A stretch of DNA of 64,000 nucleotides from Rhodobacterales bacterium HTCC2255 (GTDB lineage: Bacteria; Pseudomonadota; Alphaproteobacteria; Rhodobacterales; Rhodobacteraceae): contig DS022282.1 of the NCBI GenBank assembly GCA_000153745.1, positions 1,448,066 through 1,512,065 on the forward strand, written 5' to 3'. Under the pieces are notes generated by a model. The model saw only the letters and a list, made by a program, of their open reading frames with translations, had not been told where the DNA came from and did no database searches. Below, piece by piece: positions 29,989 through 38,577 of this stretch. Position 1 is the stretch's first letter. Each line of letters starts with the position of its first letter. A program made the translations under genes and the position numbers.

Positions 29989-31578
29989 TTAAACTTCAAA
30001 TTTTAAAGCGCTAACAGTTTGAAAGATTCCAGTTTTTTGTAGGCTATCCATAGCATTTTGATTGGGCGCGCAATCAAGATATAATAAAGCGATTGCATCT
30101 CCACCGGTATTTTTTCTACCCAATGTAAAGTTAGCAATATTTACATCATATTCGCCCATAGTCTGACCTAATGTGCCAATTATACCGGGAATATCCTTGT
30201 TAGTTGTATACAACATATGAGACCCGACTTCTGCATCAATATTAATTCCTTTGATTTGAATAAATCGTGGCTTTCCATCACTGAAGACAGTACCAGCAAC
30301 CGATCTTTCACGTTCTTTAGTTTTGACGGTTAGTTTTATGTAACTATCAAATACGCCTGATTTTATTTGCGTAGTATTCGAAACTTTTATTCCACGATCG
30401 GCGGCAATTACAGGTGCAGATACCATATTTACGTCTGGATTTTGAGCTTGCATCACACCAGCAATGGCAGCAGAAGCTAATGCCTTCGTATTCATATCTG
30501 CAACTTTACCATCATATGTAATATTTATTTCTGTGATTGGTTCATTTGTTAATTGACCTGCAAAAGCACCAAGATGTTGTGATAGTTTTACAAACGGACC
30601 TAAAATTGGCGCTTCCTCTGCAGTTATAGAAGGCATATTAATTGCGTTGGAAACTGCACCATTGTTCAAGTAATCACTTAGTTGTTCTGCAACTTGAAGT
30701 GCCACATTTTCTTGTGCTTCAGTAGTTGCTGCGCCTAGATGTGGAGTTACTACTACATTTGGCAAGTTAAATAATGGGCTATCTGTTGCTGGTTCGACTG
30801 AAAATACATCAAATGCAGCTCCTGCTACATGGCCTGAATTGAGAGCTTTTGCTAAAGCTGTCTCGTCAACCAGTCCTCCACGTGCGCAGTTTATAATACG
30901 TACGCCTGGTTTCATCTTTTTTATTGCGCCTTCAGAAATCATTCCAGCTGTTGCATCAGTCTTTGGAACATGAAGAGTAATAAAGTCAGATTTATTGTAA
31001 AGTTCGTCTAGTTCGACTTTTGTAACACCCAACTCTTTTGCCCGCTCTTCAGATAAAAATGGGTCATATGCTAATACCTTCATTTTTAATCCAAGAGCAC
31101 GGGATGCAACAATTGAACCAATATTCCCTGCACCTACCAAACCAAGAATCTTATTTGTTAATTCAACACCCATAAATTTTGATTTTTCCCACTTACCTGC
31201 ATGAGTTGAGGCTGAAGCTTCTGGGATTTGCCGGGCGACTGCAAACATCATGGCAATTGCATGTTCTGCAGTTGTAATCATATTTCCAAAAGGTGTATTC
31301 ATTACAATTACGCCTTTCTTTGAAGCTGCTTTGAGATCAATATTATCGACACCAATCCCTGCGCGGCCAATAACTTTTAAATTTGTCGCAGCGCTGAGCA
31401 ATTTTTCTGTAACTTTTGTTGCAGACCTAATTGCCAACCCATCATATTCGCTAATTTTTGCAAAAAGCGCATCTTTATCTTTGCCCAATGTCGGTAAGAA
31501 ATCTACAGAGATGTTGTTGTCACGAAAAATTTGAACAGCAGTTTCAGATAAGCTGTCAGATACAAGTACTTTAGGCAT
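29989..31578 (-). CDS. serA: D-3-phosphoglycerate dehydrogenase
   Basis: First enzyme of serine synthesis, oxidising 3-phosphoglycerate to phosphohydroxypyruvate with NAD+. 529 residues, the long form. The substrate domain has GRAGIGVDNID, the Rossmann core has LVGAGNIGS, and the catalytic His lies in VVTPHLGAAT. Then come an intervening ASB domain (about 320-450) and a C-terminal ACT domain (HMLYTTNKDIPGIIG) that often senses serine. It is downstream of serC by 53 bases in a serC-serA operon. Confidence 0.96.
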   Translation of the reverse strand: MPKVLVSDSLSETAVQIFRDNNISVDFLPTLGKDKDALFAKISEYDGLAIRSATKVTEKLLSAATNLKVIGRAGIGVDNIDLKAASKKGVIVMNTPFGNMITTAEHAIAMMFAVARQIPEASASTHAGKWEKSKFMGVELTNKILGLVGAGNIGSIVASRALGLKMKVLAYDPFLSEERAKELGVTKVELDELYNKSDFITLHVPKTDATAGMISEGAIKKMKPGVRIINCARGGLVDETALAKALNSGHVAGAAFDVFSVEPATDSPLFNLPNVVVTPHLGAATTEAQENVALQVAEQLSDYLNNGAVSNAINMPSITAEEAPILGPFVKLSQHLGAFAGQLTNEPITEINITYDGKVADMNTKALASAAIAGVMQAQNPDVNMVSAPVIAADRGIKVSNTTQIKSGVFDSYIKLTVKTKERERSVAGTVFSDGKPRFIQIKGINIDAEVGSHMLYTTNKDIPGIIGTLGQTMGEYDVNIANFTLGRKNTGGDAIALLYLDCAPNQNAMDSLQKTGIFQTVSALKFEV

Positions 31579-31631
31579 TAAAGCCTCCTTAAATTAATAT
31601 TTTAAAATTGCAAAAATAAATTTTGCTAAAA

Positions 31632-32792
31632 TTACAGTTTCGAAATTTGTGTTTCAAATGCCCAGTTTAACCATGGCATTAATGATTGAAGATTTTGTTT
31701 TTCAATTGTTCCACCTGTCCAAATTCGCAAGCCAGCTGGTGCATCCCTGTAGGAGCCAATATCGTATGCGATACCTTCGTCATCTAAGAGTTTAACTAGG
31801 TTTTTGGCAAATTTTGCTTGATCTTCAGAATCTAAACTTAAAACGCGTGGATCGATAATTTTCAAACAAACAGATGTGTTGGACAACGTATCCTTGTTTT
31901 CAGCTAAAAAAGCAATCCAACTATTATTGTCTACAAAGCTTGAAATTACATCTAAATTTGCGTTAGCTTTGGTTATCAAGCCATCTTTACCACCTTGTTT
32001 TTTTGCCCAATCAAGAGCAAACAAATAATCTTCAACGGCTAACATGGATGGAGTATTTATTGTGGCTCCTTTAAAAATACCATCAATTAATTTTCCACCT
32101 TTTGTTAGTCTGAAAATTTTTGGTAAGGGCCATGATGGGGTATAGTTTTCAAGACGCCTTACAGCATTTGGTGATAATATAAGCATGCCGTGTGCAGCCT
32201 CTCCACCTAATACTTTTTGCCAACTAAATGTTGTAACATCTAATTTATCCCAGGGTAAATTTTGTGCAAAAGCTGCAGACGTTGCATCACACATTGTCAG
32301 GCCTTTTCGATTTTCTGGAATAAAATCTCCATTTGGGACCTTAACCCCAGAAGTTGTTCCATTCCAGGTAAATACGACATCATTATCAAAGTTTATATTA
32401 TTGAGGTCAGGCAATTTTCCATAATCGGCATTGTGGTGAGTAACATTGTCTAGTTTTAATTGTTTAACGACATCAGTTACCCAACCTGCGCCGAAGCTTT
32501 CCCATGAGCACATGTCCACAGGTCGCTCTCCAAGCATTGACCACATGGCAGCCTCAATTGCTCCAGTATCAGAAGCTGGAAGAATTCCAATTTTATAATT
32601 TTCTGGAATAGTTAAGACGTCACGAGTATTCTCGATCGCTTTTAATAATTTTTCTTTACCAATATTAGCCCTGTGTGATCTGCCAAGGGCAGCATTAGAA
32701 AGCGCTTTTAGCGTCCATGTAGACGGTTTAGCGCAAGGTCCAGAAGAGAATTGGGGATTGTTCGGACGAATGTCCGGTTTATTTATTTTCAT
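31632..32792 (-). CDS. serC: phosphoserine aminotransferase
   Basis: PLP enzyme that makes phosphoserine from phosphohydroxypyruvate and glutamate. 386 residues in the alphaproteobacterial (TIGR01365-type) form. It begins [12 protein letters not shown], and the PLP lysine is in [16 protein letters not shown]. The frame is open upstream to 32876, but the ATG at 32792, with AAGGA about 8 bases before it, gives the normal N-terminus. The extra upstream frame overlaps the leader RNA described separately. Confidence 0.95.
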   Translation of the reverse strand: MKINKPDIRPNNPQFSSGPCAKPSTWTLKALSNAALGRSHRANIGKEKLLKAIENTRDVLTIPENYKIGILPASDTGAIEAAMWSMLGERPVDMCSWESFGAGWVTDVVKQLKLDNVTHHNADYGKLPDLNNINFDNDVVFTWNGTTSGVKVPNGDFIPENRKGLTMCDATSAAFAQNLPWDKLDVTTFSWQKVLGGEAAHGMLILSPNAVRRLENYTPSWPLPKIFRLTKGGKLIDGIFKGATINTPSMLAVEDYLFALDWAKKQGGKDGLITKANANLDVISSFVDNNSWIAFLAENKDTLSNTSVCLKIIDPRVLSLDSEDQAKFAKNLVKLLDDEGIAYDIGSYRDAPAGLRIWTGGTIEKQNLQSLMPWLNWAFETQISKL

Positions 32793-32849
32793 AATATCTA
32801 TCCTTACAGATAATTGCCCTTCGTTGGGGAAGGGTGTCCCACTGATGGG
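32793..32849 (-). promoter_or_regulatory. candidate serC leader RNA (tandem hairpins)
   Basis: On the minus strand, just upstream of serC, there are two close hairpins. One is CCCA-TCAG-TGGG (32849-32838) and the other is CCCTTC-CCCAAC-GAAGGG (32834-32817). The ribosome-binding AGGA at 32801-32804 and the ATG follow. A two-hairpin serC leader upstream of serC-serA in alphaproteobacteria is a known regulatory RNA motif (Corbino and colleagues). The position and general form fit, but I could not test the consensus. Confidence 0.55.
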
Positions 32850-32951
32850 TTTATGTAAAAAATAATAATTATACAACCCTTCCTTCTGGAATATTATTTC
32901 AATTCCTAATAAAGCTAATTATCATCAAATAATATTTTTAGGATAACAGAA

Positions 32952-33824
32952 ATGTACGTCGCAACTTTAATAGCAAATAGTAAAAATAGAAATTTATCAG
33001 AGCTAATTTTAAAACAAGTTGTTAATGATTTAGGTGGAATAAAATATAAGGTTTTGGATGATAATATTGCAATAGATATCAATTTAGTATCTGAACCATC
33101 AAATTTTGAAATAGTTTGGAAACAGCTCCAAAAACATCAAATAGATATTGTGCTTCAACCAATTAAAAATCGTCGGAAAAATATACTTTTAGCTGATATG
33201 GACAGCACAATGATAGAACAAGAGTGTATTGATGAATTGGCTGATGAGGCGGGTGTAGGTAAGCGAGTCGCTGAAATAACAAAAAGAGCTATGAATGGTG
33301 AGTTGAATTTTGAAGATGCACTCATTGAACGTGTTAAATTGCTGAAAGGTTTGAGCTCAGATATTATTGTAAATGTTTTGAAAGGACGTATTACATTAAT
33401 GCCGGGCGCTGAAAGTTTAATAAAGACTATGAAGAGAAATGGATCTTATTGCGCTTTGGTTTCCGGTGGATTTACAGATTTCACTGAAGCTATTTCTAAA
33501 ATGCTTGGCTTTGATGAAAATCGTGCAAATACTCTCCTTCATGAAAATGAAATGCTCTCTGGTAAAGTTCAATTGCCTATTCTTGGCAAACAAGCAAAAG
33601 TTGATGCGCTAATTGATATATCAAAAAAACTAAATTGTGCACATGATGACGTGATAGCTGTTGGCGATGGTGCGAATGATTTAGGTATGCTTACTAAAGC
33701 TGGTATGGGGGTTGCTTTACATGCAAAACCAATAGTAGCTGCACAATGCAAGGCAAGATTGAATTTTTCTAATCTTGAGGGATTGCTCTATTTGCAAGGT
33801 TATTCAAAACAAGAAATTCTTTAA
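32952..33824 (+). CDS. serB: phosphoserine phosphatase
   Basis: Last step of serine synthesis. 290 residues. An N-terminal ACT-like part is followed by the HAD phosphatase domain: LLADMDSTMIEQECIDELAD (motif I, nucleophile Asp), VSGGFTDFT (motif II) and AVGDGANDLGML (motif III/IV). It diverges from serC-serA, so the whole phosphoserine pathway is in one locus. Confidence 0.95.
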   Translation: MYVATLIANSKNRNLSELILKQVVNDLGGIKYKVLDDNIAIDINLVSEPSNFEIVWKQLQKHQIDIVLQPIKNRRKNILLADMDSTMIEQECIDELADEAGVGKRVAEITKRAMNGELNFEDALIERVKLLKGLSSDIIVNVLKGRITLMPGAESLIKTMKRNGSYCALVSGGFTDFTEAISKMLGFDENRANTLLHENEMLSGKVQLPILGKQAKVDALIDISKKLNCAHDDVIAVGDGANDLGMLTKAGMGVALHAKPIVAAQCKARLNFSNLEGLLYLQGYSKQEIL

Positions 33825-33850
33825 GTTGAAAAATTCAGCGTTAAATATTT

Positions 33851-33880
33851 AAAAAAAGACCTCAACACTTATTGTTGTTT
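33851..33880 (+). terminator. weak hairpin after serB
   Basis: CAACA (33863-33867) and TGTTG (33873-33877) form a 5-bp stem flanked by an A7 tract (33851-33857) and a short T-rich stretch. It is placed 39 bases after the serB stop. Short and AT-rich, so only a possible terminator. Confidence 0.35.
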
Positions 33881-33978
33881 ACTTTTGTGTAATCTGAATA
33901 AAAAAAATATATATATTGGTCAAATTAATTAAAGAATCTACTTGTCAGTATATAAGTAAATGAGATAGACCCGCCGGC

Positions 33979-34068
33979 GGAGACGTGGCCGAGTGGTCGA
34001 AGGCGCTCCCCTGCTAAGGGAGTAACGGGGTGACTCGTTCGAGGGTTCGAATCCCTTCGTCTCCGCCA
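33979..34068 (+). tRNA. tRNA-Ser, anticodon GCU
   Basis: A 90-base cloverleaf. The acceptor stem GGAGACG (33979-33985) pairs with CGTCTCC (34058-34064), then discriminator G and encoded CCA (34066-34068). Anticodon stem CTCCC/GGGAG holds loop CTGCTAA, with anticodon GCT at 34013-34015. The long variable arm and the GTTCGAA T-loop are typical of serine tRNAs. It reads AGC and AGU codons. A GC palindrome (CCGCCGGCGG, 33971-33980) overlaps its 5' end. Confidence 0.97.
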
Positions 34069-34221
34069 TAACCTATATGGCGATTTATTTTTTTAATATT
34101 GAAAAAATTTCTAATAATTTCAATACTTAATACTATATAGTCATCTTTTCAAATCAACTGAAAGGATATAAAGCTGTATTTAGAAAAGAAATGATAAACT
34201 TTATTAGAGGTAGGCTTAGAA

Positions 34222-36309
34222 GTGGTAAAATTATCTATAAGTCAGACACTCTCAAAAGCAAAGTCACTTGAAAAAAAGGGTGAGATTTTAGAAGCATCAA
34301 GGCTTTATAGAAGAGTTTTAGATATATATCCTTCTAATAAAAGAGCACAGCTGAGTTTGGCTAAATTAAATAACGCACATAAAAATATAAATGTTATGAC
34401 GCCACCCCAAAATGCTATTAACCAGGTGGTTAATTTTTATAACCAAGGAAATTTGGTATCTGTTATTGAGCACAGTCAAAAACTAATAATCCAATACCCA
34501 AAATCATTTATAATTTGGAATTTGTTAGGGGCAGCTAATAAAGGTTTAGGTAGAATAGACGAAGCAGCAGACGCTTTTCGAGAGGTAGTTATTTTGAACC
34601 CACAATATGCTGGTGGATATAGTAATTTAGGCACAACTTTTCATGAGCAAGGTAGGCTACGAGATGCATTAAAAGTTTATGAAAAAGCGATTGCACTTCA
34701 ACCTGATTATGCTGAGGCTTATAGCAACATGGGCAATACGTTTAAAGAGCTTGGCAAGTTTAAAGATGCTATAGAATCTTACAATAAGGCTTTGTTGATT
34801 GAGCCTAATTTTGCAGATGCTTATTTTAACATGGGTGTTGTTCTTAATGAACAAGGCAACCTTCACGAAGCTCTTAACGCTTATAATAAGGCTTTATCAT
34901 TCAAATCAGATTATGCTGAGGCATACAACAATATCGGTAATACTTTAAGAGAATTAGAAAATTTACCTGAAGCAATAGAGGCTTATTGTAAATCTCTAGA
35001 GTTTAAGCCTGATTATATTGAGGCTTATAACAATATGGGAAATACATATCAAAAACAAGGTAACTTAGATAAGGCAATGGGTTCTTATAATAGTGCCTTA
35101 AAATTTAAGTCTGATTACGCTGAGGCTTGGGTAAATGGAGCTGATACTCTGGAAAAGTGGAACAAACTTGATCAGCTTACTATTTGGTTAAAAGAGGCAT
35201 ATAAAAATTTTAAAATTCTTCCATCAGATATTCTTTATTTTCAGTGTAAATTACTTTGGCGAAAAAAAGAATACAAAGAAGCTTCGAAGCTAATTTTAAG
35301 TATTGATTTAGAAACTATATCGGACGTGCACAAACAAGGTTTTTTAAACTTAAAAGCAAAATATTTTGATTTATCAAAAGATTTTGATAAAGCCTATAAT
35401 TGCTTTTCAAAAATGAATCTAATTGCAAAAAAATCAGAGAGCTATATGAATTCTAATTCAGAAATTTTTTTCAATAACATTAAAGATCAGCTTGATAAAC
35501 TGAAGTTAAAATCACTTCATATAGCAACAAATAATATGAGTGATGATTCCTCGCAAGTGCCTGTATTTTTAGTTGGTTTCCCTAGGTCAGGTACAACTTT
35601 AATGGATACTATATTGCGATCGCATTCTGCAATCGAAGTATTAGAAGAAAAAGCCAACATCGTTGCTGCAAAAAATTCAATTCGAAATAACGGATACACA
35701 GACATTCATAGTGCATCATTTTCATTGAATATACTTTTAGAAGCAAAAAAAGCATACTTAAATGAATTTAAAAAACATATAAACTCAGGGTCTGTTTGTA
35801 TTGATAAGCTACCACTTAATTTGCTTGAAGTACCATTAATTCATCAACTTTTCCCGGAGGCTAAATTCATATTAGCGTTGAGACATCCCTTTGATACAAT
35901 ATTAAGTTGTTGGATGCAAGATTTTGAACTTAATGCAGCAATGGCGAATATGGTGGATTTAGACCGCATAGTAGATTTATATTGTATTGCAATGGAAACA
36001 TTTAAAATATGTAGAACTGAATATGATTTAAATGTTCATACAATAAGATATGAAGATTTGTTGGAAGATCTTAAAGGGGAAAGTTCTGCCCTTTTGAAAT
36101 TTTTAGATTTGAAATGGGAATCTAAAATGGAAGATTATAGATCCACTGCACTTAAACGGGGGCGAATAAATACTCCAAGCTATTCACAAGTTTCGCAGCC
36201 TATTTATAAAGAAGCAAAATATAGATGGATAAATTATAGAAGTTATCTAGATAAACACTCAAAGAAAATTGACCCTTGGATAAAAGAGTTCGGATATGAA
36301 AAAAATTAA
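34222..36309 (+). CDS. TPR-repeat sulfotransferase family protein
   Basis: 695-residue fusion of an N-terminal tetratricopeptide-repeat array (about residues 5-320, some seven or eight 34-residue units with the A-x-x-x-x-G-x-A-Y-x-N-x-G pattern) and a C-terminal sulfotransferase domain. The PAPS 5'-phosphosulfate loop is VGFPRSGTTLMDTI at about residues 450-463, followed by FILALRHPFDTILS for 3'-phosphate binding. Such proteins sulfate peptides or surface glycans; the target is unknown. The start is GTG with AGAGG about 11 bases upstream. It lies next to the tRNA-Ser gene, with family 25 glycosyltransferase nearby, which suggests cell-surface modification. Confidence 0.88.
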   Translation: MVKLSISQTLSKAKSLEKKGEILEASRLYRRVLDIYPSNKRAQLSLAKLNNAHKNINVMTPPQNAINQVVNFYNQGNLVSVIEHSQKLIIQYPKSFIIWNLLGAANKGLGRIDEAADAFREVVILNPQYAGGYSNLGTTFHEQGRLRDALKVYEKAIALQPDYAEAYSNMGNTFKELGKFKDAIESYNKALLIEPNFADAYFNMGVVLNEQGNLHEALNAYNKALSFKSDYAEAYNNIGNTLRELENLPEAIEAYCKSLEFKPDYIEAYNNMGNTYQKQGNLDKAMGSYNSALKFKSDYAEAWVNGADTLEKWNKLDQLTIWLKEAYKNFKILPSDILYFQCKLLWRKKEYKEASKLILSIDLETISDVHKQGFLNLKAKYFDLSKDFDKAYNCFSKMNLIAKKSESYMNSNSEIFFNNIKDQLDKLKLKSLHIATNNMSDDSSQVPVFLVGFPRSGTTLMDTILRSHSAIEVLEEKANIVAAKNSIRNNGYTDIHSASFSLNILLEAKKAYLNEFKKHINSGSVCIDKLPLNLLEVPLIHQLFPEAKFILALRHPFDTILSCWMQDFELNAAMANMVDLDRIVDLYCIAMETFKICRTEYDLNVHTIRYEDLLEDLKGESSALLKFLDLKWESKMEDYRSTALKRGRINTPSYSQVSQPIYKEAKYRWINYRSYLDKHSKKIDPWIKEFGYEKN

Positions 36310-36382
36310 TTTTTACGAAAATTTATTAAAAATATTGAAAGGATTACAAACAATAAACTAACAGGAAATTGGCTTCAATATA

Positions 36383-36991
36383 CTATTTCGAAGTAAAAAC
36401 TGTAGTTAGAGGTTCTCTTTCTGTTTGTCTTATAATTGCTGGATCATAGGGTTTGCGCGCAAAAACCTCCTCGACCATCGGAACAAAAAAATCAATTGAT
36501 TTTGTTTCATAATTTGGATCGAAACTTTTCTGGTCCCATAATTCACAAAAATCTGAACAATCTTGAAAATAAATATGCTCTTTATATTTTTCACGCTTAT
36601 GTGGATTGGAACCGACATGTTCACCATAATAAAGCATTTGAAAAATGCCATGTTTCTCCACAACCCAAACACATTGTTCGCGAACGAATGGTTTTAGGAT
36701 ACTAGCAGCATATTCATCATGATTATATGGTGCATAAATATCTCCAATGTCATGAAGTAATGCTGAAACTATCCAATCAATGTCTGCACCATCGCGCAAT
36801 GCTCTTGTTGCAGATTGTAAAGAATGTTCAAGTCTTGTGACTTTGTACCCAGATAAACTTTGATCTAGTTCTACTAAAGCTTTGAGCAGCCTAATTGCAG
36901 TACCTTTTGTATGTTTAATCTCATGTTTGGTTAAAAAATCATAATCTTCCTTATCACCATCTTTCATTTGTACAAATTTAACTTGTTCCAT
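36383..36991 (-). CDS. HD-domain protein, possibly PhnZ/MIOX-like
   Basis: 202-residue HD-fold protein. Metal ligands appear as His56 (RLEHSLQSA), His80-Asp81 (ALLHDIGD), His91 (PYNHDEY) and His114 (EKHGIFQ). The early Leu-Glu-His-Ser plus HD plus spaced His pattern resembles the mixed-valence di-iron HD oxygenases (PhnZ, which cleaves hydroxy-phosphonates, and inositol oxygenase) more than HD phosphohydrolases. That subfamily assignment is an inference. It precedes the glycosyltransferase gene's stop by 20 bases but is transcribed after it on the minus strand. Confidence 0.75.
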   Translation of the reverse strand: MEQVKFVQMKDGDKEDYDFLTKHEIKHTKGTAIRLLKALVELDQSLSGYKVTRLEHSLQSATRALRDGADIDWIVSALLHDIGDIYAPYNHDEYAASILKPFVREQCVWVVEKHGIFQMLYYGEHVGSNPHKREKYKEHIYFQDCSDFCELWDQKSFDPNYETKSIDFFVPMVEEVFARKPYDPAIIRQTEREPLTTVFTSK

Positions 36992-37011
36992 TTACTTCTT
37001 GATCCTTATAT

Positions 37012-37803
37012 TTAATCATAATATTTTTTGTTAAATGAATTATTATCATATTTAATTTGGCGACTTGTACCAAAGCAAAAACCTTTTAGCATTTGCTTAA
37101 GAGATATTGTAAGTTTTTTGATGGATATATATTTTGCCGAAACCTTTGACCGGTTCATATAAAATTGATCGTTGGATTGTTTGTGTAATTGATCTGCAAT
37201 GCTATCTCCATTAAGATAAATCATCTGTATTGCGGGAGCAGGCTCAATTTGTAAATAATTAGCCCACTTTCTTGTCCAGACGTAGGCATCTACCATAGCG
37301 TAATTTACCTGCTCTTTTAACAGTTTGGATGCTGCAATGTGATCTAAACAATAGCATCCCAGGCCATTTTTATTTTGATATATTTTTGTTGCAGATATTT
37401 TTGATGTGTTAGATTCCCATTTTGGGAATTTTGCTAGAATATGTTTCCTAGGAACGTATTCTAAATCATAAATCTCACCCAATTTTGTCGTATTTAAAGA
37501 AATATGATTTAAAACTTCTACAATTTGTTGATTAAACACAATATCATCTTCGATAATTAAAGCTCTTTCGCCTTTATCATGTATAATTTCCCATGTTTTT
37601 TTATGTGATAAAAAACATGCAACATCTTTTGCATTAATTGGCCTAGACCAATTATTAGCGGCATCTTGTAATTTTTTTTCTGATATTGAATTTGCATCTA
37701 TTGCTGAAACAATTTCAATATCCAAACCAAAAGCCATGGCTTGTTCTTGTTGAAATTTTTGGCGATCACGATAGTTCTCAAGGCTTATAACATAAATTTT
37801 CAT
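37012..37803 (-). CDS. family 25 glycosyltransferase (LPS type)
   Basis: 263-residue glycosyltransferase of the LgtB/Lex2 type. The N-terminus KIYVISLENYRDR is the family signature, and the metal-binding acidic motif IIEDDIVF is at about residue 88. It should add a sugar, often galactose, to lipopolysaccharide or a surface glycan. The ATG at 37803, with GGAA 9 bases upstream, is preferred over the longer frame. It probably forms a two-gene unit with the downstream HD protein. Confidence 0.85.
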   Translation of the reverse strand: MKIYVISLENYRDRQKFQQEQAMAFGLDIEIVSAIDANSISEKKLQDAANNWSRPINAKDVACFLSHKKTWEIIHDKGERALIIEDDIVFNQQIVEVLNHISLNTTKLGEIYDLEYVPRKHILAKFPKWESNTSKISATKIYQNKNGLGCYCLDHIAASKLLKEQVNYAMVDAYVWTRKWANYLQIEPAPAIQMIYLNGDSIADQLHKQSNDQFYMNRSKVSAKYISIKKLTISLKQMLKGFCFGTSRQIKYDNNSFNKKYYD

Positions 37804-38017
37804 AGAAACTTCCATTGATATTCTAAGTACAAATAAAATGTACTTTTACATAAATGTAACAATATAAAGATAATCAATAAATACATATATTAGTTAGTTA
37901 TCTATTAAACTGTTTTCATAATTTTTGCACATTTTTCCTCTAAACCTTCAAATCAAAGTCATTAATATTGCAAGTAAATTTCATATAAAATTTTAAAGGT
38001 AATTAAATTTACTTTTT

Positions 38018-38098
38018 GAAATCAGCTGAAAAACTTGGCTGATTTATAATGTTTTTCTGGTGGCTTTTTCATGGTCAAGCGCCACCAGAGAGTTTTTT
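38018..38098 (+). ncRNA. candidate leader RNA / small RNA with intrinsic terminator
   Basis: This is the only supported content of the 318-base space between the glycosyltransferase and the small secreted protein. Two perfect hairpins stand in series. The first is AAATCAGC (38019-38026) with GCTGATTT (38038-38045). The second is TCTGGTGGC (38056-38064) with GCCACCAGA (38081-38089), followed by T6 (38093-38098). No plus-strand gene lies upstream to need this terminator. Only 23 bases separate it from the next start codon, so it looks like an attenuator or an sRNA with read-through. The two loops share 6-base complementarity (GAAAAA 38028-38033, TTTTTC 38065-38070). Confidence 0.6.
38056..38098 (+). 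terminator. intrinsic terminator in the leader of the small secreted protein
   Basis: Nine perfect base pairs (38056-38064 with 38081-38089), a 16-base loop, and T6 from 38093. It is the strongest classical terminator on the plus strand in this area. Its position just before a gene, rather than after one, is the unusual point. Confidence 0.75.
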
Positions 38099-38121
38099 AA
38101 ATGATCAAAATGGAGATTACT

Positions 38122-38364
38122 ATGAAATATTTTTTATCAATTTGCCTGTTAACTTTGGTGACTAATTCAACATTAGCTGGTGTAATGCCAGAAGAAACTA
38201 ATAGCCCCAAAATCAAACAAGTTCCTAAACAAAGTAATAATTTGAATTACAAAGTAGGAAATAAAAACCAAAAATTTATAGATGCGCAACAGGGTGAGCT
38301 TTATAAAATAAACAACACAAATGTTTATGCATATAGAACAACTAAAAATAGCATTTCTCGATAG
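38122..38364 (+). CDS. small secreted protein of unknown function
   Basis: 80 residues. A clear signal peptide (MKYFLSICLLTLVTNSTLA) would be cleaved before GVMPEE. The mature part is about 60 residues, polar, basic and rich in Asn, Lys and Gln, with no Cys. A TGGAG ribosome-binding site stands 7 bases before the ATG at 38122; the frame is also open from an ATG at 38101, which is less likely. I do not recognise the family. Expression would depend on read-through of the terminator directly upstream. Confidence 0.7.
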   Translation: MKYFLSICLLTLVTNSTLAGVMPEETNSPKIKQVPKQSNNLNYKVGNKNQKFIDAQQGELYKINNTNVYAYRTTKNSISR

Positions 38365-38376
38365 CTATATTTGATT

Positions 38377-38415
38377 AATTTATGATGGTTATATAATTTT
38401 TAACCATCATAAATT
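38377..38415. terminator. strong bidirectional hairpin
   Basis: AATTTATGATGGTTA (38377-38391) is a perfect 15-bp inverted repeat of TAACCATCATAAATT (38401-38415) with a 9-base loop. It lies between the stop of the small secreted protein (plus) and the stop of the converging micro-operon (minus), 3 bases from the latter, so it can end both transcripts. Confidence 0.8.
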
Positions 38416-38418
38416 AGA

Positions 38419-38577
38419 TTATGAATTTACATCTTTTTTGGGTATGTCTTGAGTGAATTGAGATAATTCGTAGGCTGGATTAATAGTTCTGCTTGGTATA
38501 ATAATTTCAAATACGACTACGGCTAAAGAGGCGGCCCATAATGTTCCAACTGCAATAATTGTAATAATCTGTATCAT
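38419..38577 (-). CDS. small membrane protein, third gene of micro-operon
   Basis: 52 codons, too short for most gene callers. The protein has one N-terminal membrane helix (IITIIAVGTLWAASLAVVVF) and a polar C-terminal tail (about residues 28-52, NPAYELSQFTQDIPKKD). Its ATG overlaps the stop of the preceding 59-codon frame as ATGA, and it ends 3 bases from a strong hairpin terminator. I do not recognise the family. The coupling, the start and stop positions and the terminator make a real gene likely. Confidence 0.65.
   Translation of the reverse strand: MIQIITIIAVGTLWAASLAVVVFEIIIPSRTINPAYELSQFTQDIPKKDVNS

Noticed and set aside
32793-32876. In-frame N-terminal extension of SerC (28 residues)
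   Set aside because: It overlaps the leader hairpins, begins without a good ribosome-binding site, and the family N-terminus starts at the ATG at 32792.
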